Shown one piece after another: positions 6,178-12,808 of a stretch of 12,808 bases of DNA (position 1 is the stretch's first letter; each line of letters begins with the position of its first letter). Source of the stretch: an uncultured Ruminococcus sp. (GTDB lineage Bacteria > Bacillota > Clostridia > Oscillospirales > Ruminococcaceae); assembly GCA_900554975.1 (NCBI GenBank), contig USJI01000007.1, positions 1-12,808 on the forward strand, in the 5' to 3' direction. Below the pieces are notes generated by a model that searched no databases, had not been told where the DNA came from, and worked only from the letters and a program-made list of their open reading frames with translations. The translations under genes and the position numbers were made by a program.

Positions 6178-9100
6178 ATGCGATACTATTTTCTGAAAAA
6201 ATGTCTTGCTGTTGTGACATCATGTCTTGTCCTTACGGCGGGAATGGCTGTACTTCCTGTGGTGGGAAGTGCCGAATCAAACCTTATTTCAAATTCAACG
6301 TTTGATACCGGAACAAAAGGCTGGTCTTTCTATAAGGAGAGCGGCGGAAGCGGTTCGCTCGGAACAGCGGACGGTAAACTCGCTCTTAATGTAACCAGTG
6401 TGGGAACTCTTAACTATTCTGTACAGATGGGGTACAGTGTCGTTCCGCTTTTCCAGAACGGCGTATACCGTCTGAAATTTGATATTTCTTCGACTGCTGA
6501 CAGGACAGTTGAAGCGATGATACAGCAGAATGGAGGTACATATCAGGCATATACGTGGAAGGAACTCAGTCTTACATCTCAGACCCAGACAGTTGACTAT
6601 ACATTTACGATGAAGCAGGAAACGGATGCTATGGCGAAACTTTGCTTCAACTGCGGAAATGAGGGCGAAGAACTTCCTGAACATACAATATACCTTGACA
6701 ATGTTTCACTTGAACTTATTGATGACAGCAAGGTGAACTATGGAACATCTGACGCTGATGAGCCGTCAATAGCAATAAATCAGGTTGGGTATAAGCCTGA
6801 AAGTGAAAAAATAGCCATATTCAGGGATGTAACAGATGAAAAGGAATTTTCCGTTGTAAATGCCGATACGAAGGAAACTGTTTATACAGGTGAACTTTAC
6901 GGTGAAAAGAAAAACTTTACAGCTGATGAAACAAACTGGTTCGGTGATTTTTCAAAGGTAACTTCACCGGGAAAATACTATATAAAATGTGGAAATCTGA
7001 AAGATTCCTATACATTTGAAATAGGAAATAATGTTTATACGAATTTACTTGACGATTCTGTAAGAATGCTTTATCTTCAGCGATGCGGAACAGAAATAAA
7101 TGATGAAACATTTGGTCATGTTGCCTGTCACAACACAAAAGCAAAGGTTTACGGAACAAGTGATTACATTGATGTTACAGGTGGCTGGCATGATGCAGGC
7201 GACTATGGAAGATATGTTGTTCCTGCGGCTAAAGCAGTAGCGGATCTTTTATATGCTTATGATGCGAATCCTGATCTTTACAGTGACAATATTGGTATAC
7301 CTGAAAGCGGCAACGGAATTCCTGATATTCTTGATGAAACAAGATATGAACTTGAATGGATGCTGAAAATGCAGTCATCTTCCGGCGGTGTTTATCATAA
7401 AGTGACCTGTGAGAATTTTCCGGGATATGTAATGCCGGAGAATGAAACAGAAGAACTTATTGTTACTCCTGTTTCCACAACAGCAACAGCAAATTTCTGT
7501 GCGTCAATGGCTATGGCGTATGAATTCTATAAGGAAATTGATAAAGACTTCGCACAGCAGTGTCTTTCAGCTGCTGAAAATGCATGGACGTTCCTTGAAA
7601 ACAATACAAGTCTGATATTTAAAAATCCGGAGGATATTACAACGGGTGCTTATAATGACAGTAATGACGGCGATGAACGTTACTGGGCAGCGGCTCAGAT
7701 GTATCGTGCAACAGGCGAATCAAAATATCTTGACAAGCTTAATTCAATGTATGCAAAATCCGGTCTTGACTGGTCAACTGTCGGCGATTACGGAAATATA
7801 GCACTTCTTACAATGGAAGGCATTGATAAAAATTCAGGTGTCTATACAAATGCTAAAAATACTGTGATTAAAGAAGCAGATAAATTCAAAAAAGAATCCG
7901 GTTATAATTCATATCCTGTTTCTGTTTCGTCATTCAACTGGGGCAGTAACATGACAATCGCAAATGCAGGCGTTATTCTTGGGCTGGCATACGGGATTAC
8001 AGGCGATGAATCATACAATAAAGTAGCTGAAGGCAACCTGAACTATCTTCTCGGAAACAATCCGAATGGTGTATGCTATGTGACAGGCTACGGAACTGTT
8101 TCGCCGAAAAATCCTCATCATCGTCCTTCAATGGCTAAGAAAACTGCTATGAAGGGTATGCTTGTAGGCGGAGTAAACTCTGCTCTTGAAGATGATGCGG
8201 CTAAAGCATATCTTGCAAAATCTCCAAAAGCAAAGTGTTATATCGACCATTCTGAAAGCTATTCCACAAACGAAATAGCAATTTACTGGAACTCGCCGCT
8301 TACTTATCTGCTTTCTCTCACTGATAATAAAACAGCAGATGAAACATTAAAAGGCGATGTGAATCTTGATGAAAAGGTTACAGTTTCTGATGCTGTATTA
8401 TTGCAGAAATATCTTGCAGGTTCTGAAACTCTTACAGATGAACAGCTTGAAAATTCTGATATGAACGATGACGATAAGGTGAATGTCATTGACCTTATTA
8501 TGCTGAAGCGTGAGATTATAAAAAATTCCGGCAGCAGCAATCCAGGCACAGACCCGACAGAACCTGTAACAACAACTATAACTACTGTTGCTGCAACAAA
8601 ACAGACAACCACAGCAACAACAGTTACAACAAAACAGGAAACTGAATCAAATGGCAGCCCGAATGAAAACGCTACGATGTTTGCAGATTTCAGAAAGGGT
8701 GAAACACCGCTGTTCTATGCGTCGGACGGCTGGTCAAACGGTTCGATGTTCAACTGCGTATGGAGAAAGAGTAATACTTCATTTGACAGTAACGCTTTAA
8801 ACCTTACAATTAACAATGACACATCAGGACAATATCAGTATTCAGGAGCAGAATACAGAACGAATGATTTTTACGGTTACGGCTATTATGAAACATCAAT
8901 GAAAGCGATAAAAAATGATGGTGTTGTTTCCTCATTCTTTACCTATACAGGTCCTTCGGACAATAATCCATGGGATGAAATAGATGTTGAAATACTCGGC
9001 AAGGATACCACAAAAGTCCAGTTCAATTACTTCACAAACGGCAAGGGTGAACATGAATATATGTATGATCTTGGATTTGATGCATCTCAGGGATTCCATA

Positions 9101-9312
9101 CATACGGCTTTGACTGGCAGTCCGACCATATTACATGGTATGTTGACGGAAAGGCGGTTCACACAGTTACAAACGATATCCCTTCAACTCCGAGTAAAAT
9201 CATGATGAATGTGTGGCCGGGAACAGGTGTTGATTCATGGCTTAATGCATATGACGGAAAAACTCCGCTGACTGCAAGCTATGAATGGGTGACATATAAT
9301 AATGTGAAATAA
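6178..9312 (+). CDS. Secreted cellulosomal enzyme: CBM4-Ig-GH9-dockerin-GH16
   Basis: Bifunctional plant-polysaccharide hydrolase of 1044 aa. A signal peptide (1 to about 32, basic MRYYFLKK then a hydrophobic core ending VVGSA) is followed by: a CBM4-like module (about 35-182); an Ig-like domain (about 196-283); a GH9 cellulase (about 287-714) with [12 protein letters not shown] (D339, D342), HHRPS (647-651) and proton-donor E699 in [10 protein letters not shown]; a dockerin with two calcium-loop repeats (D727/N729/D731/D738 and D761/N763/D765/D772); a Thr-rich linker (about 785-825); and a GH16 lichenase-type domain (about 832-1044) with DEIDVEIL, nucleophile E934 and acid/base E938. All modules look intact. 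Start ATG 6178 follows GGAGG (6168-6172); the in-frame ATG at 6046 would place 44 residues before the signal peptide and lies inside the promoter. It should attach to a scaffoldin and cut cellulose plus mixed-linkage beta-glucan. Confidence 0.95.
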   Translation: MRYYFLKKCLAVVTSCLVLTAGMAVLPVVGSAESNLISNSTFDTGTKGWSFYKESGGSGSLGTADGKLALNVTSVGTLNYSVQMGYSVVPLFQNGVYRLKFDISSTADRTVEAMIQQNGGTYQAYTWKELSLTSQTQTVDYTFTMKQETDAMAKLCFNCGNEGEELPEHTIYLDNVSLELIDDSKVNYGTSDADEPSIAINQVGYKPESEKIAIFRDVTDEKEFSVVNADTKETVYTGELYGEKKNFTADETNWFGDFSKVTSPGKYYIKCGNLKDSYTFEIGNNVYTNLLDDSVRMLYLQRCGTEINDETFGHVACHNTKAKVYGTSDYIDVTGGWHDAGDYGRYVVPAAKAVADLLYAYDANPDLYSDNIGIPESGNGIPDILDETRYELEWMLKMQSSSGGVYHKVTCENFPGYVMPENETEELIVTPVSTTATANFCASMAMAYEFYKEIDKDFAQQCLSAAENAWTFLENNTSLIFKNPEDITTGAYNDSNDGDERYWAAAQMYRATGESKYLDKLNSMYAKSGLDWSTVGDYGNIALLTMEGIDKNSGVYTNAKNTVIKEADKFKKESGYNSYPVSVSSFNWGSNMTIANAGVILGLAYGITGDESYNKVAEGNLNYLLGNNPNGVCYVTGYGTVSPKNPHHRPSMAKKTAMKGMLVGGVNSALEDDAAKAYLAKSPKAKCYIDHSESYSTNEIAIYWNSPLTYLLSLTDNKTADETLKGDVNLDEKVTVSDAVLLQKYLAGSETLTDEQLENSDMNDDDKVNVIDLIMLKREIIKNSGSSNPGTDPTEPVTTTITTVAATKQTTTATTVTTKQETESNGSPNENATMFADFRKGETPLFYASDGWSNGSMFNCVWRKSNTSFDSNALNLTINNDTSGQYQYSGAEYRTNDFYGYGYYETSMKAIKNDGVVSSFFTYTGPSDNNPWDEIDVEILGKDTTKVQFNYFTNGKGEHEYMYDLGFDASQGFHTYGFDWQSDHITWYVDGKAVHTVTNDIPSTPSKIMMNVWPGTGVDSWLNAYDGKTPLTASYEWVTYNNVK

Positions 9313-9365
9313 AAATATAATAAAACGGTATATTTCGCCCTCTTTTTGTATTATTTCTTTAAAAA

Positions 9366-9416
9366 ATCTTAATTTATCTTAAAGTTTTTATGATATTTTT
9401 AAGATTAATTTAAGAT
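9366..9416. repeat. Four TTAAGAT boxes in two opposed pairs
   Basis: Two forward copies of TTTAAGAT (9398-9405 and 9409-9416) are 11 bp apart. Two reverse copies (ATCTTAAT 9366-9373 and ATCTTAAA 9376-9383) are 10 bp apart. The pairs face each other across 14 bp. One-turn direct repeats are typical of OmpR/PhoB-type response regulators. The block could also fold as an imperfect AT-only hairpin, but it has no GC core and is a poor terminator candidate. Confidence 0.55.
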
Positions 9417-9424
9417 AACTGATT

Positions 9425-9476
9425 TAAAATAACATCATAAGGTAATTGGAAACGTTATTTAAAATCATAATATAAA
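9425..9476 (+). promoter_or_regulatory. Candidate promoter elements and LacI/CcpA-like half-operator
   Basis: Two promoter readings are possible. TAAAAT (9425-9430) lies 8 bp after the second TTTAAGAT box, which would cover its missing -35, as at OmpR-activated promoters. TTGGAA (9446-9451) with AATATA (9469-9474) at 17 bp is a weak alternative. TTGGAAACGTT (9446-9456) matches the left part of a cre site (WTGNAANCGNW), but the right-hand CA is absent. The rest of 9313-9490 holds no gene and no clear terminator for the upstream enzyme. Confidence 0.35.
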
Positions 9477-9490
9477 AGGAGAGGGTAGAA

Positions 9491-12400
9491 ATGTCAGGGA
9501 AAAAAAGTTTGCAGAAAACAATTGCCGGAATAATTGCACTGGCTGTTGTTGCAGGCGGAATCGGTCTTAATACAGCTGTTGCTGGCAGAAGCAGTTCGGT
9601 TGTTTCTGCGGCTGTACTTGGGGATATTGATTCAAGCGGAACTGTTGATGCAAAGGATATTTCATTGATTCAGAATTATCTTGCCGGAAAAGGAAGTCTT
9701 CCGGACGGTGCATCAGCAGATTTAAACGGAGATAATGAGGTCAATGTTTTTGACCTTGTAAGTCTTAAAAGAATTGCAATCAGCGCATCAGTATCAGATG
9801 CGAATTATATTCATCTCAACGAAACATATATTTCTGTTGAGGGCGAAGGCATGGAACTCAGTTCAGAAAATAAGGTCGTTACAATTACATCAGGCGGTAC
9901 ATATTATATTGACGGTACGCTGTCAGACGGTCAGATATATGTAAACGCCTCCGATACCGATACGGTGTCACTGGTATTGAACGGTGTAGATGTTACTTGC
10001 TCGACAAATGCACCGGTTTGCGTTGTAAATGCTGGCGAAACTATTATAAATCTGGCTGACGGAACAGAAAACGTCCTTAATGATACAGAAACGTATACAG
10101 ATGCTGAAGCTGATTCGACCATCTATTCAAAGGATGATCTTACCATTAACGGCAGCGGAACTCTTACAGTCAATTCCAATTACCTGTATTCCATCACAAG
10201 TAATGATAACCTTAGAATCAACGCAGGAAATATAACTGTTAATCATAACAGCGTTGATTCTTCGGGAGCTGCTGTAAAAGGAAAGGAATCTGTTGTAATA
10301 AGAGGCGGAAAGCTTAAAGTAACATGTGCTGCTGATGATACTGATACAGGTGCAGACGGAATTATATCAAATTCTGAAACAGGATATGTTTCTGTAACAG
10401 GCGGTACTGTAAACGTCAATGCCAAGGGCGGAGATGCGATAAAATCAAAGAAAGGCTATGTAAGCATTACAGGCGGAAAGGTTACTGCAAAGGCTGACAA
10501 GGACTCAGTTCAGGCAGAAACTTATATCAGCATCGGCGGAACTGCTGAAGTTTATGCTTATGGTAAACGCAGCCTGACAACAGGCGAAGGATATAATGCT
10601 GAGATAACAGGCGGAAGCGTTGTTGCAACAAGCAATGAGGAATTTACCAATACCGCAGGTATCAAGGTTGATTCAATGCTTCTGAACTATTCAGAGAAAA
10701 TTGACAAGCAGGAAATCTCAGTTAAAAAAGACGGTACAGAAGTTGTTTCAGCAACTCCTGACAAGAAATATACATATGCACTTATCTGTAATTCAGCTCT
10801 TGCTGACGGAAAATATACTGTTTATACAGGTGGGGCACAGATGACTCATGACGGTGCTGCGACAGCCGGAGAGTTCAGTAAGTCCGGAACAGTCGGCACA
10901 TTCAATAATGTAACAGCTATGACTGAAACACCTGTAACTGAGGCTAATACAATTACACTCAGCAATTCGGGAATTACTGTCAGCGGAAGCGGTGCATCAG
11001 TAAGTGCAGATCTTAAAACTGTTACTATTTCCGAACCGGGAACTTATATTGTAACAGGTGAAATGGAAGAAGGACAGATTGTTGTTAATGTAGATAAAAC
11101 AACTTATGCAGACGGTCTTGTTGAACTTTCACTTGAGGGAATGAGCCTTACAAACACTTCAACATCGCCTGTTTATATTGAAGCTGTTGGCGACAAGTGC
11201 TCAATTTCAGCAAAGAAGGGAACAGTAAATACTATTTCAGACGGTACTTCATATACAAATGCTGACAGTGGTGTTGGTGCAATATATGCCCGTGACGATA
11301 TAACTTTCAAAGGCAAGGGCACACTTAATGTAAACGGCAACTGCGAAGATGCTATCGTTTGCAAAAATGATATCCGCATAAATAACGGAAATCTTAATGT
11401 TACAGCCGCAGATGACGGCATCAGAGGAAAAGATTCTGTAAGAATCGGAAATCCTGACGATACTGATTACAGCGGTCTGAATGTTACTGTAAACGCAAAG
11501 GGCGGCGACGGCATAAAGAGTACTGAAACTGATACAACTTCCGGAAAAGGATATGTTGAAGTGAACGGAGGAACTGTAAATATCACAGCATACTCTGACG
11601 GTATTCAGGCATCACAGCTCCTTACAGTAAATGACGGTGATATCACAATTAAAACTACTGCTCCGCAGTCATCAAGCGGTGGTTCAGACCAGCCAGGCGG
11701 TGGCGGCTGGGGTGGCGGCAGCTGGGGAGGAAACAGTGGCTCGACCACATCAGATGATACAAGTGCAAAGGGACTTAAAGCCGGATGCACAGATGATGAA
11801 ACATCTGCAACTATTGAGGGAACTATAAACATTCTCGGCGGTATATTTGACATTGATTCAACAGATGACAGTGTTCACGCAACAAACGTAAATGTTACCG
11901 GAGGAAATCTGAAGCTTTCTTCAGGAGATGATGCGATACACGCAGACACAGCTCTTGTAGTTGGTACAGAAGGCAAAGAAACAGATTATTCCACACCTTA
12001 TATTGATGTAATAAAATCATATGAGGGACTTGAAGGTTCAAGCATTACACAGTACAGCGGAACTGTTATGGTAACATCAAGCGATGACGGATATAACGCT
12101 GCCGGCGGTTCTGACAGTTCAGGAACACAAGGTCCTGGCGGCTGGGGACAGGGCGGCTCAATGAGCGGCGATTATTCACTCGTTATCAACGGCGGTTATA
12201 CTTATGTAAATGCCGGAGGTGACGGCCTTGACTCCAACGGAACTCTTACAGTAAACGGCGGATATGTATTCGTTTCACAGACAGGCGGCGGAAACTCACC
12301 TATCGACTGCGACAGTACATGGAATTATAATGGCGGTGTTGTTGTTGCCGGAGGAAGCAGCGATATGTTCAGCGAGAGCATTCCTGCAAAGTACAGTTTC

Positions 12401-12688
12401 CTTACAACTGATTCAATAAGTGCAGGTTCAACTGTTACATTTGCTGATTCAAACGGAAGCGTTATCGCAACGATGACATTTGCAAATGCTTCACAGGAAA
12501 TGGTAATGTGTTCTTCTGAAAGCAGCGTTACCTGCTATAGCGGCGGCACAGTTATCGGTGCTGAATACTTCTCAGTAAGCTCTGCAAACGAAAACATGAA
12601 AGCAGGCTACGGTGGAACAATCAGCGGAGGAACAACGCTCAGCAGCAGTTCGGGCGGCGGAAATCAGCGTCCGGGCGGATGGGGCTGA
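9491..12688 (+). CDS. Secreted dockerin protein with two Cthe_2159-type beta-helix carbohydrate-binding modules
   Basis: Extracellular, probably scaffoldin-attached protein of 1065 aa, starting after AGGAGAGG (9477-9484). A signal peptide covers 1 to about 40 (MSGKKSLQK, hydrophobic core, VVSAA). A dockerin follows at about 43-97: calcium loops D45/D47/D56 and D77/N79/D81/D88. Residues about 107-475 and 486-1065 are two copies of one repeat-rich fold: each opens with a V-T-I-x-x-x-G-T-Y segment, continues with many TVNVNAKGGDAIKS-like rungs, and closes with a YTVYTGG or VTCYSGG segment. This is the pattern of the Cthe_2159/DUF4353 calcium-binding, polysaccharide-binding beta-helix family. The second copy is about 200 aa longer and carries Gly/Trp-rich insertions at 733-748 and 880-889, and the protein ends in RPGGWG. 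No hydrolase catalytic motif is seen. Binding of pectin- or cellulose-like glycans is inferred from the family. Confidence 0.88.
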   Translation: MSGKKSLQKTIAGIIALAVVAGGIGLNTAVAGRSSSVVSAAVLGDIDSSGTVDAKDISLIQNYLAGKGSLPDGASADLNGDNEVNVFDLVSLKRIAISASVSDANYIHLNETYISVEGEGMELSSENKVVTITSGGTYYIDGTLSDGQIYVNASDTDTVSLVLNGVDVTCSTNAPVCVVNAGETIINLADGTENVLNDTETYTDAEADSTIYSKDDLTINGSGTLTVNSNYLYSITSNDNLRINAGNITVNHNSVDSSGAAVKGKESVVIRGGKLKVTCAADDTDTGADGIISNSETGYVSVTGGTVNVNAKGGDAIKSKKGYVSITGGKVTAKADKDSVQAETYISIGGTAEVYAYGKRSLTTGEGYNAEITGGSVVATSNEEFTNTAGIKVDSMLLNYSEKIDKQEISVKKDGTEVVSATPDKKYTYALICNSALADGKYTVYTGGAQMTHDGAATAGEFSKSGTVGTFNNVTAMTETPVTEANTITLSNSGITVSGSGASVSADLKTVTISEPGTYIVTGEMEEGQIVVNVDKTTYADGLVELSLEGMSLTNTSTSPVYIEAVGDKCSISAKKGTVNTISDGTSYTNADSGVGAIYARDDITFKGKGTLNVNGNCEDAIVCKNDIRINNGNLNVTAADDGIRGKDSVRIGNPDDTDYSGLNVTVNAKGGDGIKSTETDTTSGKGYVEVNGGTVNITAYSDGIQASQLLTVNDGDITIKTTAPQSSSGGSDQPGGGGWGGGSWGGNSGSTTSDDTSAKGLKAGCTDDETSATIEGTINILGGIFDIDSTDDSVHATNVNVTGGNLKLSSGDDAIHADTALVVGTEGKETDYSTPYIDVIKSYEGLEGSSITQYSGTVMVTSSDDGYNAAGGSDSSGTQGPGGWGQGGSMSGDYSLVINGGYTYVNAGGDGLDSNGTLTVNGGYVFVSQTGGGNSPIDCDSTWNYNGGVVVAGGSSDMFSESIPAKYSFLTTDSISAGSTVTFADSNGSVIATMTFANASQEMVMCSSESSVTCYSGGTVIGAEYFSVSSANENMKAGYGGTISGGTTLSSSSGGGNQRPGGWG

Positions 12689-12735
12689 TACCTCACATAA
12701 TTTACAGACTATTTCATACTCACACCTAATTATAG

Positions 12736-12769
12736 AAAACTCTCTCTGTTTATGACAGGGAGAGTTTTT
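12736..12769 (+). terminator. Rho-independent terminator after the beta-helix protein gene
   Basis: AAAACTCTCTCTGT (12736-12749), loop TTATG (12750-12754) and ACAGGGAGAGTTTT (12755-12768) form a 14-bp stem with one G-U pair, ending in TTTTT (12765-12769). It lies 48 nt after the stop. The A-run on the left arm means it could also work on the other strand. The remaining 39 bases of the window show nothing recognisable. Confidence 0.9.
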
Positions 12770-12808
12770 GCTTTGTTTTGATGAGGATTTGTGCAAATAT
12801 GATAAAAA

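Noticed and set aside
9313..9420. TTAAGAT palindrome as terminator of the GH9/GH16 gene
   Set aside because: The stem is almost purely A/T, contains a bulge and lacks the GC core of an intrinsic terminator. A protein-binding site explains the 10-11 bp phasing better.
10123..12688. Short repeats in the beta-helix gene as DNA repeats or a CRISPR-like array
   Set aside because: The periodicity is at protein level (beta-helix rungs rich in Gly, Thr, Asn, Val); spacing and bases vary, the reading frame is continuous, and no identical repeat-spacer units exist.

Overview
The window looks like chromosome of a cellulosome-forming, strictly anaerobic Clostridia member of the Ruminococcaceae, most like Ruminococcus flavefaciens. 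The reasons are two extracellular proteins with type I-like dockerins, a GH9-dockerin-GH16 enzyme with a Thr-rich linker, an Agr/LytTR-type two-component pair, Hcp, a CIRCE element and strong AGGAGG-type ribosome sites in AT-rich intergenic DNA. The species is an inference; no rRNA gene or other marker is present.

Region 1 (1-720). A small heat-shock protein gene (Hsp20) runs leftwards and leaves the window just before its stop. It has a 175-nt leader with a GC-rich hairpin next to the ribosome site and a perfect CIRCE operator, so HrcA control is expected. A sigma-A promoter (TTGAAG-N17-TATGAT) points the other way.

Region 2 (721-3629). A tight rightward operon encodes a LytTR response regulator, an AgrC-like GHKL sensor kinase and an EamA/DMT transporter. 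No agrB or agrD-like pheromone gene lies next to it.

Region 3 (3630-6006). Hydroxylamine reductase/hybrid-cluster protein (hcp) runs rightwards and an AraC-family regulator runs leftwards. The two genes overlap by 6 bp at their stops, and the only good terminator for hcp lies inside the araC coding sequence.

Region 4 (6007-9312). Abutting divergent promoters separate the araC gene from a secreted 1044-residue enzyme, CBM4-Ig-GH9-dockerin-linker-GH16, predicted to attack cellulose and mixed-linkage beta-glucan. The AraC protein is the obvious candidate regulator.

Region 5 (9313-12808). A 178-bp AT-rich control region with four TTAAGAT boxes and a LacI/CcpA-like half-operator precedes a secreted 1065-residue protein: an N-terminal dockerin followed by two beta-helix carbohydrate-binding modules of the Cthe_2159 type, with Gly/Trp-rich insertions. 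A strong terminator closes the unit.

The most distinctive content is the right half: two dockerin-bearing surface proteins with unusual dockerin placement, different predicted cohesin-contact residues and separate regulatory regions. The dockerin/double beta-helix protein is the best candidate for something little described.
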